The notes beneath the pieces are model-generated. The model saw only the letters and a list, made by a program, of their open reading frames with translations. It did not search any database and had not been told where the DNA came from. A stretch of DNA of 64,000 nucleotides from Acidobacteriales bacterium 59-55 (GTDB lineage: Bacteria; Acidobacteriota; Terriglobia; Terriglobales; Acidobacteriaceae): NCBI GenBank assembly GCA_001897435.1, contig MKSV01000003.1, forward strand, positions 819,926 through 883,925, written 5' to 3'. How positions within the stretch are numbered: the first letter of the stretch is position 1; each line of letters begins with the position of its first letter. Position numbers and translations under genes: made by a program. This document shows, piece by piece, positions 15,473 to 24,613 of this stretch.

Positions 15473-16192
15473 TTACTCCCGTGAAGTCGGCTTATGGGAG
15501 ATGGTTTCCACGACATGTCCGTAACAGGTTTTGTAAACGATCACCTTCTCAAACATTCGGGACGTGAGATTTGCAAGACTGTCATGGCCAATCTCCTGAT
15601 CCTGAGCCCGATCCGCGAAATCCACAATCACCAGAAGCCAGTAGGCGTCGCAGGGCCGGTATCCTTTCGCCTTGACTTCCTTGCCCTCAACAATCGTTTT
15701 GAGCCGATCCAGTGACATGAAGGTCCCGTCATACATCTGGGCGATCCGCCAGTGTGCATCCGGATATTCAGTCGCGTTGAGATAGACGAAGGAGAGCTCG
15801 GGGATGTGCCGAAAATCGTCCCTCCAAAGCTGGCCCGTTTCTCGGTCCTCAACGGCGGAGGCCAACTCGGCAATCTTACACGCCATCGCCGAGGGATCGG
15901 CGATGGCTACGGAGCGGTCAAAGGAACATGTGAGTTCAAAGTTCTTGCCTCCCTGCGCTTGATAGAGCTTCTGGGCTCTTGTAATAGCGGCTTCTCTTGC
16001 TTTCCTCTGTATTTGCTCACTCTCTGGGAGTGAACCATCTTGAAGAAAGAAGTTTGTGATCTCGATTCCGATGACTCGTGTTCCGCGCAAAATGACGTCA
16101 GGCTTGTCCCCGAACTCGATATGTCCGTCGGGCAGCCGATAGTCTCTCCGGAACATCTCGAAATAGTATTTCTCAATTTCTTTGTTCGTCAT
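15473..16192 (-). CDS. Hypothetical protein with a weak PD-(D/E)xK-like motif
   Basis: This 239-residue soluble protein was not recognised. Near the N-terminus, KPDVILRGTRVIGIEIT has the spacing of a PD...(D/E)xK nuclease core, but the catalytic lysine position is Thr, so activity is doubtful. Further features are a helical segment rich in Lys/Arg/Gln (about 55-80) and a Cys-containing C-terminus. Base composition is less GC-rich than the flanking housekeeping genes. It stands alone at the end of an accessory block, consistent with horizontal acquisition. Toxin, restriction-associated or regulatory roles cannot be separated. Confidence 0.65.
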   Translation of the reverse strand: MTNKEIEKYYFEMFRRDYRLPDGHIEFGDKPDVILRGTRVIGIEITNFFLQDGSLPESEQIQRKAREAAITRAQKLYQAQGGKNFELTCSFDRSVAIADPSAMACKIAELASAVEDRETGQLWRDDFRHIPELSFVYLNATEYPDAHWRIAQMYDGTFMSLDRLKTIVEGKEVKAKGYRPCDAYWLLVIVDFADRAQDQEIGHDSLANLTSRMFEKVIVYKTCYGHVVETISHKPTSRE

Positions 16193-16403
16193 CGATCCTC
16201 AACACGTCGCGAAGAAGCTCCCCAACTGCTCGGATTGTAGTCCCACCGATTCTTGATTGCCTTATCTTCCGGAGCCCTCATCAAAAGCCGGATTAGTCCT
16301 CACAAGTCTTCTTCTCGTCAGTGATTCATATCCGCAATCGCACTGTTCTATAACAAGATGGCGATGCCGTGAACCAAACCCGGCCCGGCGACATCCAATC
16401 AAC

Positions 16404-17522
16404 ATGACCGCGCAGACGAACCATCTCTTCGCCCCGCTCCAGCTTCGCGCCCTTTCGCTGCCCAACCGCATCGCGGTCTCGTCGATGTGCGAGTACAGCT
16501 CCACCGACGGATTCGCCGACGACTGGCACTTCGTCCATCTCGGCAGCCGCGCCATCGGCGGAGCCGGCCTGGTCATGACCGAGGCGACCGCCGTCAGCCC
16601 CGAAGGTCGCATCAGCCCCGGCGATCTCGGCCTGTGGAAGAACGAGCACATCGCCCAACTCGCCCGCATCACCGCCTTTCTGCATCGCCACGGCTCCTTT
16701 GCCGGCATCCAGCTCGCCCACGCCGGGCGCAAGGCCAGCATGCCCCTTGCCTGGCTGGAGCAGACCGCTGTCCCGCTCGAAGACGGCGGCTGGCAGCCCG
16801 TCGCCCCCTCCGCCATCCCCTACGGCGACGGCTACGCCGCGCCTCTCGCGCTCGACCGTGCCGGCATGGATAAGATCGTCGCCGACTTCATCGCCGCCGC
16901 CCATCGCGCCATCACCGCCGGCTTCGACATCGCCGAAGTTCACGCTGCGCACGGCTACCTGCTGCACCAGTTCCTCTCCCCGCTCTCCAATCAGCGCACC
17001 GACGAGTACGGCGGCAGCTTCGAGAACCGCGTTCGCTTCCCGCTCGAGGTCATCCGTGCCGTCCGCGCCGCATGGCCCCAGCACCTGCCGGTCTTCGTCC
17101 GCATCTCCGCCACCGACTGGGTCGAAGGCGGATGGAACCTCGACGAGTCCGTCGCCTTCGCCAAGCTGCTCAAAAACTCGGCCGTCGACCTGATCGACGT
17201 CTCCACCGGCGGCCTCCATCCCGCGCAGAAGATTCCCGTCGGCCCCGGCTACCAGGTGCCGCACGCGGAGACCATCCGCCGCGAGGCCAACATCCCCACC
17301 GGCGCGGTTGGCATGATTACCCGCCCCGTGCAGGCCGACCAGATCATCCGCGAGGGCCAGGCCGACCTCGTCCTGCTGGCGCGCGAGTTTCTTCGCGATC
17401 CCTACTGGCCGCTGCACGCCGCCGTCGAGCTGAAGCAGGAGATCAGTTGGCCGGTGCAGTACGCCCGCTCCGCCGCCGGCCGCGTCCCTGCCCGCCAGCC
17501 CGTGACTACTCCCTCGGCCTGA
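16404..17522 (+). CDS. NADH:flavin oxidoreductase, old yellow enzyme family (YqjM class)
   Basis: This 372-residue TIM-barrel FMN enzyme carries the thermophilic-like/YqjM signatures: C29 in SSMCEYS, QLAHAGRKAS, H180 and H183 in EVHAAHGYLLHQFLSP, the arginine-rich SNQRTDEYGGSFENRVRF, and the phosphate-binding GAVGMIT region. It reduces activated alkenes with NAD(P)H in the cytoplasm. The ATG start at 16404 begins right before the conserved N-terminus; in-frame sequence upstream is not conserved-looking. It is monocistronic. Confidence 0.95.
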   Translation: MTAQTNHLFAPLQLRALSLPNRIAVSSMCEYSSTDGFADDWHFVHLGSRAIGGAGLVMTEATAVSPEGRISPGDLGLWKNEHIAQLARITAFLHRHGSFAGIQLAHAGRKASMPLAWLEQTAVPLEDGGWQPVAPSAIPYGDGYAAPLALDRAGMDKIVADFIAAAHRAITAGFDIAEVHAAHGYLLHQFLSPLSNQRTDEYGGSFENRVRFPLEVIRAVRAAWPQHLPVFVRISATDWVEGGWNLDESVAFAKLLKNSAVDLIDVSTGGLHPAQKIPVGPGYQVPHAETIRREANIPTGAVGMITRPVQADQIIREGQADLVLLAREFLRDPYWPLHAAVELKQEISWPVQYARSAAGRVPARQPVTTPSA

Positions 17523-17595
17523 GCCTTCGCAGTTTAAGTTCCGGCACCTGAGCCTCCGCAGCCTGAGTTCCGGTCAAAGAACTCACTCCTAAAAC

Positions 17596-17811
17596 ACGTC
17601 ATCTCGACCGAAGGCGGCGCTTTTGCCGCCGCAGCGGAGAGACCCCTGTATTTCGTCCGTGTCGTTGCTCTTGCCCTTGTCGTTGCAGTTGCAGTTGTCA
17701 TTAACAGTTGCAGTTGTCGTTGCAGTTGCCCTTGCCTCTGGGTACGCCAAGGCTTCAGCCTTGGCCCTCTATGGCCAGCCAAAAAAGGGGCTTCAGCCCC
17801 TGGGGCATGCC
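17596..17811 (+). repeat. Family A mosaic repeat
   Basis: Leader CGTCATCTCGACCGAAGG with the GGCGGCGCTTTTGCCGCC internal hairpin, GGAGAGACCCCTGTATTTCG, a short tract of TTGCNN units with an imperfect stretch near 17700, then the two TTCA-loop hairpins. It fills most of the gap before the MerR gene. Confidence 0.9.
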
Positions 17812-17928
17812 CTCCCATCCCTGCCAACACCCATCGGCCCTCATCCCCGTCGCAAAGAACTATAAAAACGCCGCTCCACTGTCCTATACTGACTGGAAGC
17901 CGGAACGCCGGCCCTTCGGAGCTTTGGC

Positions 17929-18438
17929 ATGGCGCAGCACCAGCCAATCCGCAAAACTCCCCCACCGTCCGGGTCTGAGATCCCGGACAAGCTCTACTTC
18001 CGCATCGGCGAAGTCTCCAAACTCTGCGACCTGCCCGCTTATGTCCTGCGCTTCTGGGAGAGCGAGTTCCCCCAGCTCAAGCCGCACAAGGGCGGCACCG
18101 GCCAGCGCCTCTACCGCCGCCGCGACGTGGAGATGGTCCTCCGCATCAAGAACCTGCTCTACGACGAGGGCTACACCATCCCCGGCGCGCGCCAGGTCTT
18201 CAAGGCCGAGCTTCGCCATAAAGAGCCGCAGCTCTCGCTCGACATCGAGGACGCTGCCACCCCGGCCACCTCCAAACAACTTCGCAAGCTGCAGAAAGAG
18301 CTGCGCGACCTGCACGCGATTCTCTCCAAACCCATCACCCGCGCCGCCGTCCATCCCATCCGCGCCCCGCGCAGCGCGCCCGCGACACGATCGCACACAC
18401 CACGCCCATCCCCGCCAAAGCTCTTCGACCTCTCCTGA
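17929..18438 (+). CDS. MerR-family transcriptional regulator
   Basis: This 169-residue protein has an N-terminal winged HTH (about 22-92: YFRIGEVSKLCDLPAYVLRF, GQRLYRRRDVEMVLRIKNLL), the conserved type with WESEFPQLKP. A short coiled coil (115-135) follows, then a Pro/Arg-rich tail without effector-binding cysteines, so it is not a metal sensor. A TATACT hexamer at 17885-17890 is a plausible -10, and CGGAG precedes the ATG. Regulated genes are unknown. Confidence 0.92.
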   Translation: MAQHQPIRKTPPPSGSEIPDKLYFRIGEVSKLCDLPAYVLRFWESEFPQLKPHKGGTGQRLYRRRDVEMVLRIKNLLYDEGYTIPGARQVFKAELRHKEPQLSLDIEDAATPATSKQLRKLQKELRDLHAILSKPITRAAVHPIRAPRSAPATRSHTPRPSPPKLFDLS

Positions 18439-18501
18439 AGAAAACTACGGCACCGCAAGTGCGGACCGAAGCCGCACAGCCCCTATTTGAATCGCCCCAA
18501 C

Positions 18502-18538
18502 AAAAAAGAGGTGAGAGAGCATCGCTCCCTCACCCCTC
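18502..18538 (-). terminator. Intrinsic terminator of the GH88/105 gene
   Basis: Read on the minus strand, GAGGGGTGAGGGAGC pairs with GCTCTCTCACCTC around a 3-nt loop and is followed by TTTTTT, about 16 bp past the stop codon. It lies in the gap to the convergent MerR gene. Confidence 0.8.
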
Positions 18539-18553
18539 GTTCCCAACCGCCGA

Positions 18554-19642
18554 TTACTTCACCCCGTCCCGCAGCAGCGCCGTCGCCGACCACAGCACCG
18601 GAGCCTGCCCGTGGAAGTCGCCGGTCCTGCGCTTGCGCTCGTAGTAGTACTGGAGGTCGTTCTTCTTGCCCGTGCCCTCGCACACCTGGGTCACGTCGTG
18701 GTTCTGGTCGATGTAGCCGACCACCGCGATCCACGCCTTGCGCGCCGCCGGGCCGTAGGTCTTGGCGTCGAGCCAGCCGTGCTTGACACCCGTAATCATG
18801 GCGAAGCTGAACATGCCCGAGCTGGAGCTCTCCGGCCACGAATCGTCACGGTCGATCAACTGCCGCCACATGCCGTCCTTGCCCTGGTACTTCAGCAGCG
18901 AGCGCATCATCAGCTTGTAGCCCTTCATGATGCGGGCGCGGTCGGGATGATTCTCGGGCAGCGTGGTCAGCATCTCGGCCATGCCCGCCGCCACCCAGCC
19001 GTCGCCGCGGCCCCAGTAGAACTTCACGTCGGGCGCGTGGAAGAAGAGGCCGTTGGGCTGCTGCAGCTTGTCCAGGTACGCGACCATCTCTTTCGCGTCG
19101 CGGTCCAGGTACTTCTTGTCGCCGGTAGCGCGGTATGCCTCCAGTTGCAGCATGGTCAGCATGTACATGTCGTCGATCCAATAGCGCGTCTCGTCGGAGA
19201 GGCCGTCGGGCGTGGGATTGTTCCACTGCTCATCGGCGAAGGACTTGCCGAAGGCAAGGAACTTCGGATCTTTGGTCTGGATGGCGATCTCGAGCGGCAC
19301 GACGCCGAAGATCTGGTCGTCCACGTGATGGCGCTTCGGGATGCGGGCCTCCTCGGCGCCGCCGGGCATCAGCGGCTCGAACTTCTTAATCAGCTCCTGC
19401 CGCAGCGCGTCGTCGTGAGTCAGCTCGGCGAAGGTCAGCGCGCCGTACCAGGTGCAGACCTCGGAGTAGTGAATCGTCTTGGTGTACTGGTGCGGGCTGG
19501 TGACGAAGTGCTCCGACACCTGCTTGCCAACCTCTTCGGGCGAGGTGCCCTTAGGCCAGTTCGTAAAATAGTTCTCCTGCGCTACGGCCATGCCCACGCA
19601 GCCCAGCAACACGCATCCGGATAGAAACACCTTCAACTTCAT
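18554..19642 (-). CDS. Glycoside hydrolase family 88/105 (unsaturated uronyl/rhamnogalacturonyl hydrolase type)
   Basis: This protein of about 362 residues has a signal peptide (1-22, GMAVAQE) and an (alpha/alpha)6 barrel. Family motifs are HVDDQIFG, RYWIDDMYML (proposed catalytic Asp in the WxDD pair), WGRGDGWVAAGMAE and ESSSSGMFSFAM. Members remove unsaturated uronic acids from lyase-generated pectin oligosaccharides. ATG 19642 was preferred to GTG 19648 because of the GAGG spacing. Periplasmic location is predicted. It stands alone, without neighbouring lyases. Confidence 0.9.
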   Translation of the reverse strand: MKLKVFLSGCVLLGCVGMAVAQENYFTNWPKGTSPEEVGKQVSEHFVTSPHQYTKTIHYSEVCTWYGALTFAELTHDDALRQELIKKFEPLMPGGAEEARIPKRHHVDDQIFGVVPLEIAIQTKDPKFLAFGKSFADEQWNNPTPDGLSDETRYWIDDMYMLTMLQLEAYRATGDKKYLDRDAKEMVAYLDKLQQPNGLFFHAPDVKFYWGRGDGWVAAGMAEMLTTLPENHPDRARIMKGYKLMMRSLLKYQGKDGMWRQLIDRDDSWPESSSSGMFSFAMITGVKHGWLDAKTYGPAARKAWIAVVGYIDQNHDVTQVCEGTGKKNDLQYYYERKRRTGDFHGQAPVLWSATALLRDGVK

Positions 19643-19817
19643 CTTCACCTCGCCAATTTTTTATTGCGGAACAACCACATTCTACCCAACCGCCGGCACG
19701 ACTGGCCGCCGGGCGGAGAGAGGGAAGTACCGCCATGAATTTTGCGAGGCTCGTGCGCCTGGCACCGCCACGTCATCGACCGAAGCCGTGCAGCCTCATC
19801 GAAGCCCACAACAAATG

Positions 19818-20193
19818 CACGTCATCTCGACCGAAGCGAAGCGCAGCCACACTATTCCTTTGTTGTCATCCCGCAGCGAAGCGGAGGGATCGGCGGTTAG
19901 AACCACACGCAGCCCCAAACGCACGTCATCATCGACCGAAGGCGGGGTCCCCAGCGAGCGTACTTGCTCGTTGGGGTGCAAGGCGGCGCTTTTGCCGCCG
20001 CAGCGGAGAGACCCCTGTATTTCGTCCGTGTAGTTGCTGTTGCCCTTGTCGTTGCCCTTGTCGTTGCCCTTGTCGTTGCCCTTGTCGTTGCCCTTGTCGT
20101 TGTAGTTGCTCTTGCCTCTAGGTACGCCAAGGCTTCAGCCTTGGCCCTCTCGACCCAAGCCACAACAAGGGGCTTCAGCCCCTGGGGTATGCC
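19818..20193 (+). repeat. Family A mosaic repeat with duplicated leader
   Basis: A first leader at 19818 (with a nearby CCGCAGCGAAGCGGAGGGATCGG fragment) and a second at 19921 extended by a GTCCCCAGCGAGCGTAC... insert, then GGAGAGACCCCTGTATTTCG. A regular TTGCCC/TTGTCG alternating tract (about 20036-20115) and the two hairpins follow. The mnmE start is 79 bp downstream. Confidence 0.9.
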
Positions 20194-20271
20194 TTCCTCC
20201 CAGACCCCCTCCAACTATCGCCGCCGAGGCAGGCTTCCTCCCGCTCCTGAGAGAATCAAAACACAGCGAAC

Positions 20272-21708
20272 ATGGACAGCCCGCACAACCCGGACCCGAA
20301 CGACACCATCGTCGCCATCTCCACGCCGCCCGGCCGCGGCGGCATCGGCATCGTGCGCCTCTCCGGCCCCGATGCCCGCGCCGTCGCCGCGCCGCTGCTG
20401 CGGCTGCGCCATCCCCTCGCCGCCGGACAAGCCCGCTTCGCCCATATCATCGACACCGACAACGAAGTCCTCGACGAAGCCGTCGTCACCTTCTTCGCAG
20501 CCCCCAACTCCTACACCTCCGAGGACATCGTCGAGATCGCCGCGCACGGCTCGCCTGTGCTGCTCGACTATCTCCTCCGCGCCTCTCTCCGTAACGGCGC
20601 GCGGCTGGCCGAGCCCGGCGAGTTCACCCAGCGCGCCTTCCTCTCCGGCCGCCTCGACCTCACCCAGGCCGAGGCCGTCCGCGACCTCATCGAATCGACC
20701 ACGCTGCACCAGGCCCGCCTCGCCGCGCAGCAGCTCGGCGGCGCGCTCTCGCGGCAGATCGCGCCCATCAAAGAAAACCTCGTCCACCTGATCGCCGCGC
20801 TCGAAGCCGGCATCGACTTCGCCGAAGACGACATCGACCTTCTGCCCGCCTCCGAGATCGCGCGGCAGATCGAGGCCGTCGCCGCTCCGCTCACCGCACT
20901 GGAGCAGACCTTCGCCTACGGGCGCATCGTCCGCGACGGCTTCACGCTGGCCATCGTCGGCCGCCCCAACGCGGGCAAAAGCTCGCTCTTCAACCGCCTC
21001 GTCGAGCGCGACCGCGCCATCGTCACCGCCGCTCCCGGCACCACCCGCGACCTCGTCACCGAGCGCGTCTCCCTCGACGGCATCCCGGTCGAGCTGGTCG
21101 ATACCGCCGGCCTGCGCGACGCCGTCGACGAGGCCGAGAGCCTCGGCATCGCCAAATCCCGCGAGGCGATGGCCGAGGCCGACCTCGTTCTGCTCGTCCG
21201 CGACGCCACCCAGCCCCTGCACCGCGAAGACGAGGCCGCCATCGCCGCGCACACCGACCGCCCCCTGCTGATCGTCCTCAACAAGCGCGACCTCGCGCCG
21301 GACACGGCCCCGGATACAGTCCTATATATAGTCCCGGATGCAGCCTCAGATGCAGTCCCGAAGGCCGCACCTCAAGCGGCTCCCGCCGGCGCGCACCCCA
21401 TCATCTCCACCTCCGCGCTCACCGGCGAAGGCCTCCCCGAACTTCGCCGCGCCATCCTTGTCGCGCTCTCCGCCGCGGCTCCCACTGGCGAGACGGCCCT
21501 GCTGACGAACCTGCGCCAGCAGCAGGCAGTCTCCGGCACCGTGGCCGCGCTCGCCCGCGCACAACAGGCGACCGCCGCGTCGATTCCGCACGAGATGCTT
21601 CTCCTCGACCTCTACGAAGCGCTCCAGTCCCTCGACGCGCTCACCGGCGCGACCACCACCGACGACATCCTCAACCTCATCTTCAGCACCTTCTGCATCG
21701 GCAAGTAG
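20272..21708 (+). CDS. mnmE: tRNA modification GTPase MnmE (TrmE)
   Basis: This 478-residue protein with MnmG installs the carboxymethylaminomethyl group on U34 of certain tRNAs. The formyl-THF-binding N-domain (about 1-120) opens with DTIVAISTPPGRGGIGIVR. The G domain shows GRPNAGKSS (from residue 230), PGTTRD, DTAGLRD and NKRD (about 337-340). The C-terminus ends in the invariant FCIGK, whose cysteine is catalytically important. An unusual insertion of about 30 Ala/Pro/Asp residues follows the NKRD motif and is built of imperfect DTA-PD / DAV-PK repeats. mnmG is not in the window. Confidence 0.97.
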   Translation: MDSPHNPDPNDTIVAISTPPGRGGIGIVRLSGPDARAVAAPLLRLRHPLAAGQARFAHIIDTDNEVLDEAVVTFFAAPNSYTSEDIVEIAAHGSPVLLDYLLRASLRNGARLAEPGEFTQRAFLSGRLDLTQAEAVRDLIESTTLHQARLAAQQLGGALSRQIAPIKENLVHLIAALEAGIDFAEDDIDLLPASEIARQIEAVAAPLTALEQTFAYGRIVRDGFTLAIVGRPNAGKSSLFNRLVERDRAIVTAAPGTTRDLVTERVSLDGIPVELVDTAGLRDAVDEAESLGIAKSREAMAEADLVLLVRDATQPLHREDEAAIAAHTDRPLLIVLNKRDLAPDTAPDTVLYIVPDAASDAVPKAAPQAAPAGAHPIISTSALTGEGLPELRRAILVALSAAAPTGETALLTNLRQQQAVSGTVAALARAQQATAASIPHEMLLLDLYEALQSLDALTGATTTDDILNLIFSTFCIGK

Positions 21709-21810
21709 ATTTGCCTTCCGCCAAAAGCCGGGAACCTTAAGGCCAATTCACAAGCTCCTCTAAGAAGCTGTCCAAAAACTACAGTATTTACTCTTGACCA
21801 CCCCGGACTC

Positions 21811-22024
21811 ACGTCATCTCGACCGAAGGCAGCGCTTGCCGCCACAAACGTACGTCATCTCGACCGGAGGCCCGCAGGGCCGTAGTGGAGAGACCCCTGT
21901 ATTTCGTCTTCTTTCGATTTTCCCCTGTGCGAGTCCAATTTTTGAGCCATGCCTTACGACCGATATAAAACAAAGGGGAATACAGGGGTCTCTCCACTCT
22001 GCTTCGCTCCGGTCGAGATGACGT
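21811..22024. repeat. Family A leader units arranged as an inverted pair
   Basis: Leaders start at 21811 and 21852 in the usual orientation. A third copy at about 21978-22024 is inverted, so ACGTCATCTCGACCGGAG (21852-21869) faces its complement at 22007-22024, and the GAGACCCCTGTATT block is mirrored too. No hexamer tract or terminal hairpins are present. Transcribed, this would fold into a long stem. Confidence 0.85.
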
Positions 22025-22148
22025 GGCTCATCGTTTCTGGACAGGTTCTAAATAAGAAAAAAACGTTTGTTCCACAATTCACTCTGAGAGCGTTATCATA
22101 CTCGGGTAATTGTCTGACCGTAATTAACGACACCCGTAGGATTCGCGC

Positions 22149-22907
22149 ATGAAACGACGTGACTTTGTGAAGGGCCTTGCCGTAGCCACAGCGACGGCCG
22201 GGACAGCACTTGGGCAACAATATCCGGCATCGCAGGCCCAGAATCCGCCGCCAGCCGCGGACGCGGCTGGGCAGGGCGCCAAGGCGACGCCGCCCCCGCC
22301 GGCGGCAACCGAATCGCGGAGAAACGCGCGGATGGAGGCGATGTCGCGCTTCCGCTCGCCGGATATCCCCGTCTCGCAGCCCGATGCGGTCGCCATGACG
22401 GCCCCGCGCTACTTTACCGCCGCACGCTACGCGACGCTGGTACAGCTTTGCGAGATCATGATGCCTGCCGGGGACGACTATCCCAGCACCGCCAAGACCG
22501 GCACGGCGGAGTTTCTCGACTTCTACATCGGGTCCTCGCCGGTCGAGCAGCAGACCATGTATAACAACGGCCTCGACCGCCTGAACGCCGACTCCATGAA
22601 GCAGTTCAAGGTTTCCTTTGCCAAGGCCGACGAGAAGCAGGCCGATGCCGTGATCCGTCCCCATCTGAAGGGCTGGATGAACAACCATCCGCCACGCGAG
22701 GGCCAGGCCCGCTTCATCAACCTAGCGCAGCGTGACATTCGCATGGCCACCATGAACTCACCGGCGTGGTCCATTGCGGCGGAGGCCGTAGGCGATCGCA
22801 CCCCGGGCGTAGGCCTCTACTGGCATCCCATCGATCCTGGCATTCAGAGATGGGTGACCCCCGGCCACGGCCACGCCGCGCCCGCAACGAATCATCAGCA
22901 CTCCTAA
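22149..22907 (+). CDS. Tat-exported gluconate 2-dehydrogenase subunit 3-like protein
   Basis: This 252-residue protein begins with a Tat signal (KRRDFVKGLAVATATAG). An Ala/Pro-rich linker precedes a domain matching the small subunit of FAD gluconate dehydrogenases: YATLVQLCEIMMPAGDDYPS, TAEFLDFYIG and LKGWMNNHPP. This subunit is typically a Tat chaperone or partner for the GMC-type catalytic subunit encoded next (48 bp downstream), which has no signal of its own and may be co-exported. The C-terminus is His-rich (GHGHAAPATNHQHS). Confidence 0.88.
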   Translation: MKRRDFVKGLAVATATAGTALGQQYPASQAQNPPPAADAAGQGAKATPPPPAATESRRNARMEAMSRFRSPDIPVSQPDAVAMTAPRYFTAARYATLVQLCEIMMPAGDDYPSTAKTGTAEFLDFYIGSSPVEQQTMYNNGLDRLNADSMKQFKVSFAKADEKQADAVIRPHLKGWMNNHPPREGQARFINLAQRDIRMATMNSPAWSIAAEAVGDRTPGVGLYWHPIDPGIQRWVTPGHGHAAPATNHQHS

Positions 22908-22955
22908 GAGACTCCTGGAACATTTTCCTTTTACAAAGAATCACAGAGAGAACGC

Positions 22956-24527
22956 ATGGCACAGAAGAAGGTTGACGTCCTGATCATCGGGTCGGGACAT
23001 ACGGGCGGAATGGCCGCGAAGATCCTGACGGAAAAAGGTATTGCGTGCACGATGCTGGACGCGGGCCCGATGCTGAACTTCGAGAAGAATCGTGAGCTGA
23101 AGCCCGCGCACGAGCTGCCCTTCCGCGGCTTCGACGCGCCCGGCCGCCTGCCCCACGTCTTTCAGGCCAGCGAGTTCAACGCGAATATCTGGCTCGACGA
23201 GAAGGTCGCGCCTTACTCGTACCCGCCGGGCCAGACCTACAACTGGGTCCGCGTGCGCAGCGTCGGCGGACGCTCGCCCTTCTGGGGACGGCAGTCCTTC
23301 CGCCACAGCGACTATGAGTTCAAGAGCAAGGATCACGATGGTTTCGGAGAGAACTGGCCGATCTCGCTGAAGGATCTGGCGCCGTACTACTCGCGGGTGG
23401 AGGAGATCTTCCGCGTGACCGGCCACACCGATCACCTGCCGCAGTATCCAGACGGCAACTTTATCGAGGACAACTCGCCGTGGTCGGGCGCGATGCAGCG
23501 ATTCGTCGACGCCGGCAAAAAGCTCGGCGTGCCGGTCACCAAGCCGCGCTCGGCGCTGGGCAAGGACGGCCTGGCGGCGTCGATCAACCTGGTCATTCCG
23601 GACGCGGTCGCCACCGGCAAGCTCACCACCATTCCCAACGCGATTGTGCGAAAGATCACGGTGGACAAGAAGACCGGACTGGCCGATGGCGCTATCTTTA
23701 TCGACCGGCACTCGCACCGCGAGATGGAGATGAAGGCCCGGGTCGTCGTCGTCGCCGCCGGAACGCTCGAAACGACTCGCCTGCTGATGCTCTCGGAGAT
23801 CTGCAACTCGAGCGGCGCTCTCGGTCACTACCTCACCGACCAGATCTACGGAGCGGGCATCATCTGCTCGGTTCCGGAGGCGCGGGACGGCAAGGCGGCT
23901 CACGGCCTGATGGGAGGCGGCGCATTGATTCCGCGCTTCCGTAATCTCGACACCAAGACGAACGGCTTCCTCCGCGGCTATGCCGTCAACGTCTCGTGCA
24001 GCAACGGCCCGTTCGACGCGCGCGCGTTGCCCTTCTACGGCAAGGAGCTTGACCAGAAGCTGCAAAGCTACAACGGCAGCGGCTTCTCGACCGACATCAT
24101 GGGCGAGACGCTTGGGCACTATGAGAACCACGTCAGCCTGAACAAGCAGGTCGTCGACGCCTGGGGCATGCCCACGCTGAACATCTCGACCAAGTACACC
24201 ACCAACGAAACCAACATGACCAAGGACTATATCGACACCATGGCGGCGATGGCCGAGGCCGCCGGATTCGATATTCTGGTCAAGAACTACGAGTTCAACC
24301 CGCCGGGTTTCTCCATCCACGAGCAGGGTACGGCGCGCATGAGCGACGATCCGAAGAAGGGCGTCGTGAACAAGTGGAATCAAAGCCACGACATGAAGAA
24401 CCTGTTCATCACCGACGCCAGTGTCTTTGTCAGCTCCGGATGGCAGAACCCGACGATTACCATGTGCGCTCTCGCCATGCGCGCATCCGAATACCTGGCA
24501 GAGGAGATGCGCAAAGGCAACGTCTAA
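22956..24527 (+). CDS. GMC-family FAD-dependent sugar/alcohol dehydrogenase, large subunit
   Basis: This 523-residue flavoprotein has an N-terminal dinucleotide fold (VLIIGSGHTGGMAAKIL), the GMC region RSVGGRSPFWGRQSFR, and the C-terminal active-site segment GFSIHEQGTARMSDD followed by LFITDASVFVSSGWQNPTIT with the catalytic His/Asn pair position. It resembles the catalytic subunit of gluconate 2-dehydrogenase and glucose/glucoside 3-dehydrogenases. It has no signal peptide; export as a folded complex with the Tat-bearing small subunit is expected. Electrons probably pass to the cytochrome encoded next. Confidence 0.93.
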   Translation: MAQKKVDVLIIGSGHTGGMAAKILTEKGIACTMLDAGPMLNFEKNRELKPAHELPFRGFDAPGRLPHVFQASEFNANIWLDEKVAPYSYPPGQTYNWVRVRSVGGRSPFWGRQSFRHSDYEFKSKDHDGFGENWPISLKDLAPYYSRVEEIFRVTGHTDHLPQYPDGNFIEDNSPWSGAMQRFVDAGKKLGVPVTKPRSALGKDGLAASINLVIPDAVATGKLTTIPNAIVRKITVDKKTGLADGAIFIDRHSHREMEMKARVVVVAAGTLETTRLLMLSEICNSSGALGHYLTDQIYGAGIICSVPEARDGKAAHGLMGGGALIPRFRNLDTKTNGFLRGYAVNVSCSNGPFDARALPFYGKELDQKLQSYNGSGFSTDIMGETLGHYENHVSLNKQVVDAWGMPTLNISTKYTTNETNMTKDYIDTMAAMAEAAGFDILVKNYEFNPPGFSIHEQGTARMSDDPKKGVVNKWNQSHDMKNLFITDASVFVSSGWQNPTITMCALAMRASEYLAEEMRKGNV

Positions 24528-24613
24528 CGTTCCCGGCGCAATCTGAAAGCTCATCGGCTGCCGCTTCCTCTCGGGGAGGCGGCACGCCCTGTTCCCCAGG
24601 GAAGAGGTTTCAC

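Noticed and set aside
12200..16260. Genomic island bounded by attachment sites
   Set aside because: The composition shift suggests transfer, but no integrase, tRNA gene or flanking direct repeat was found.
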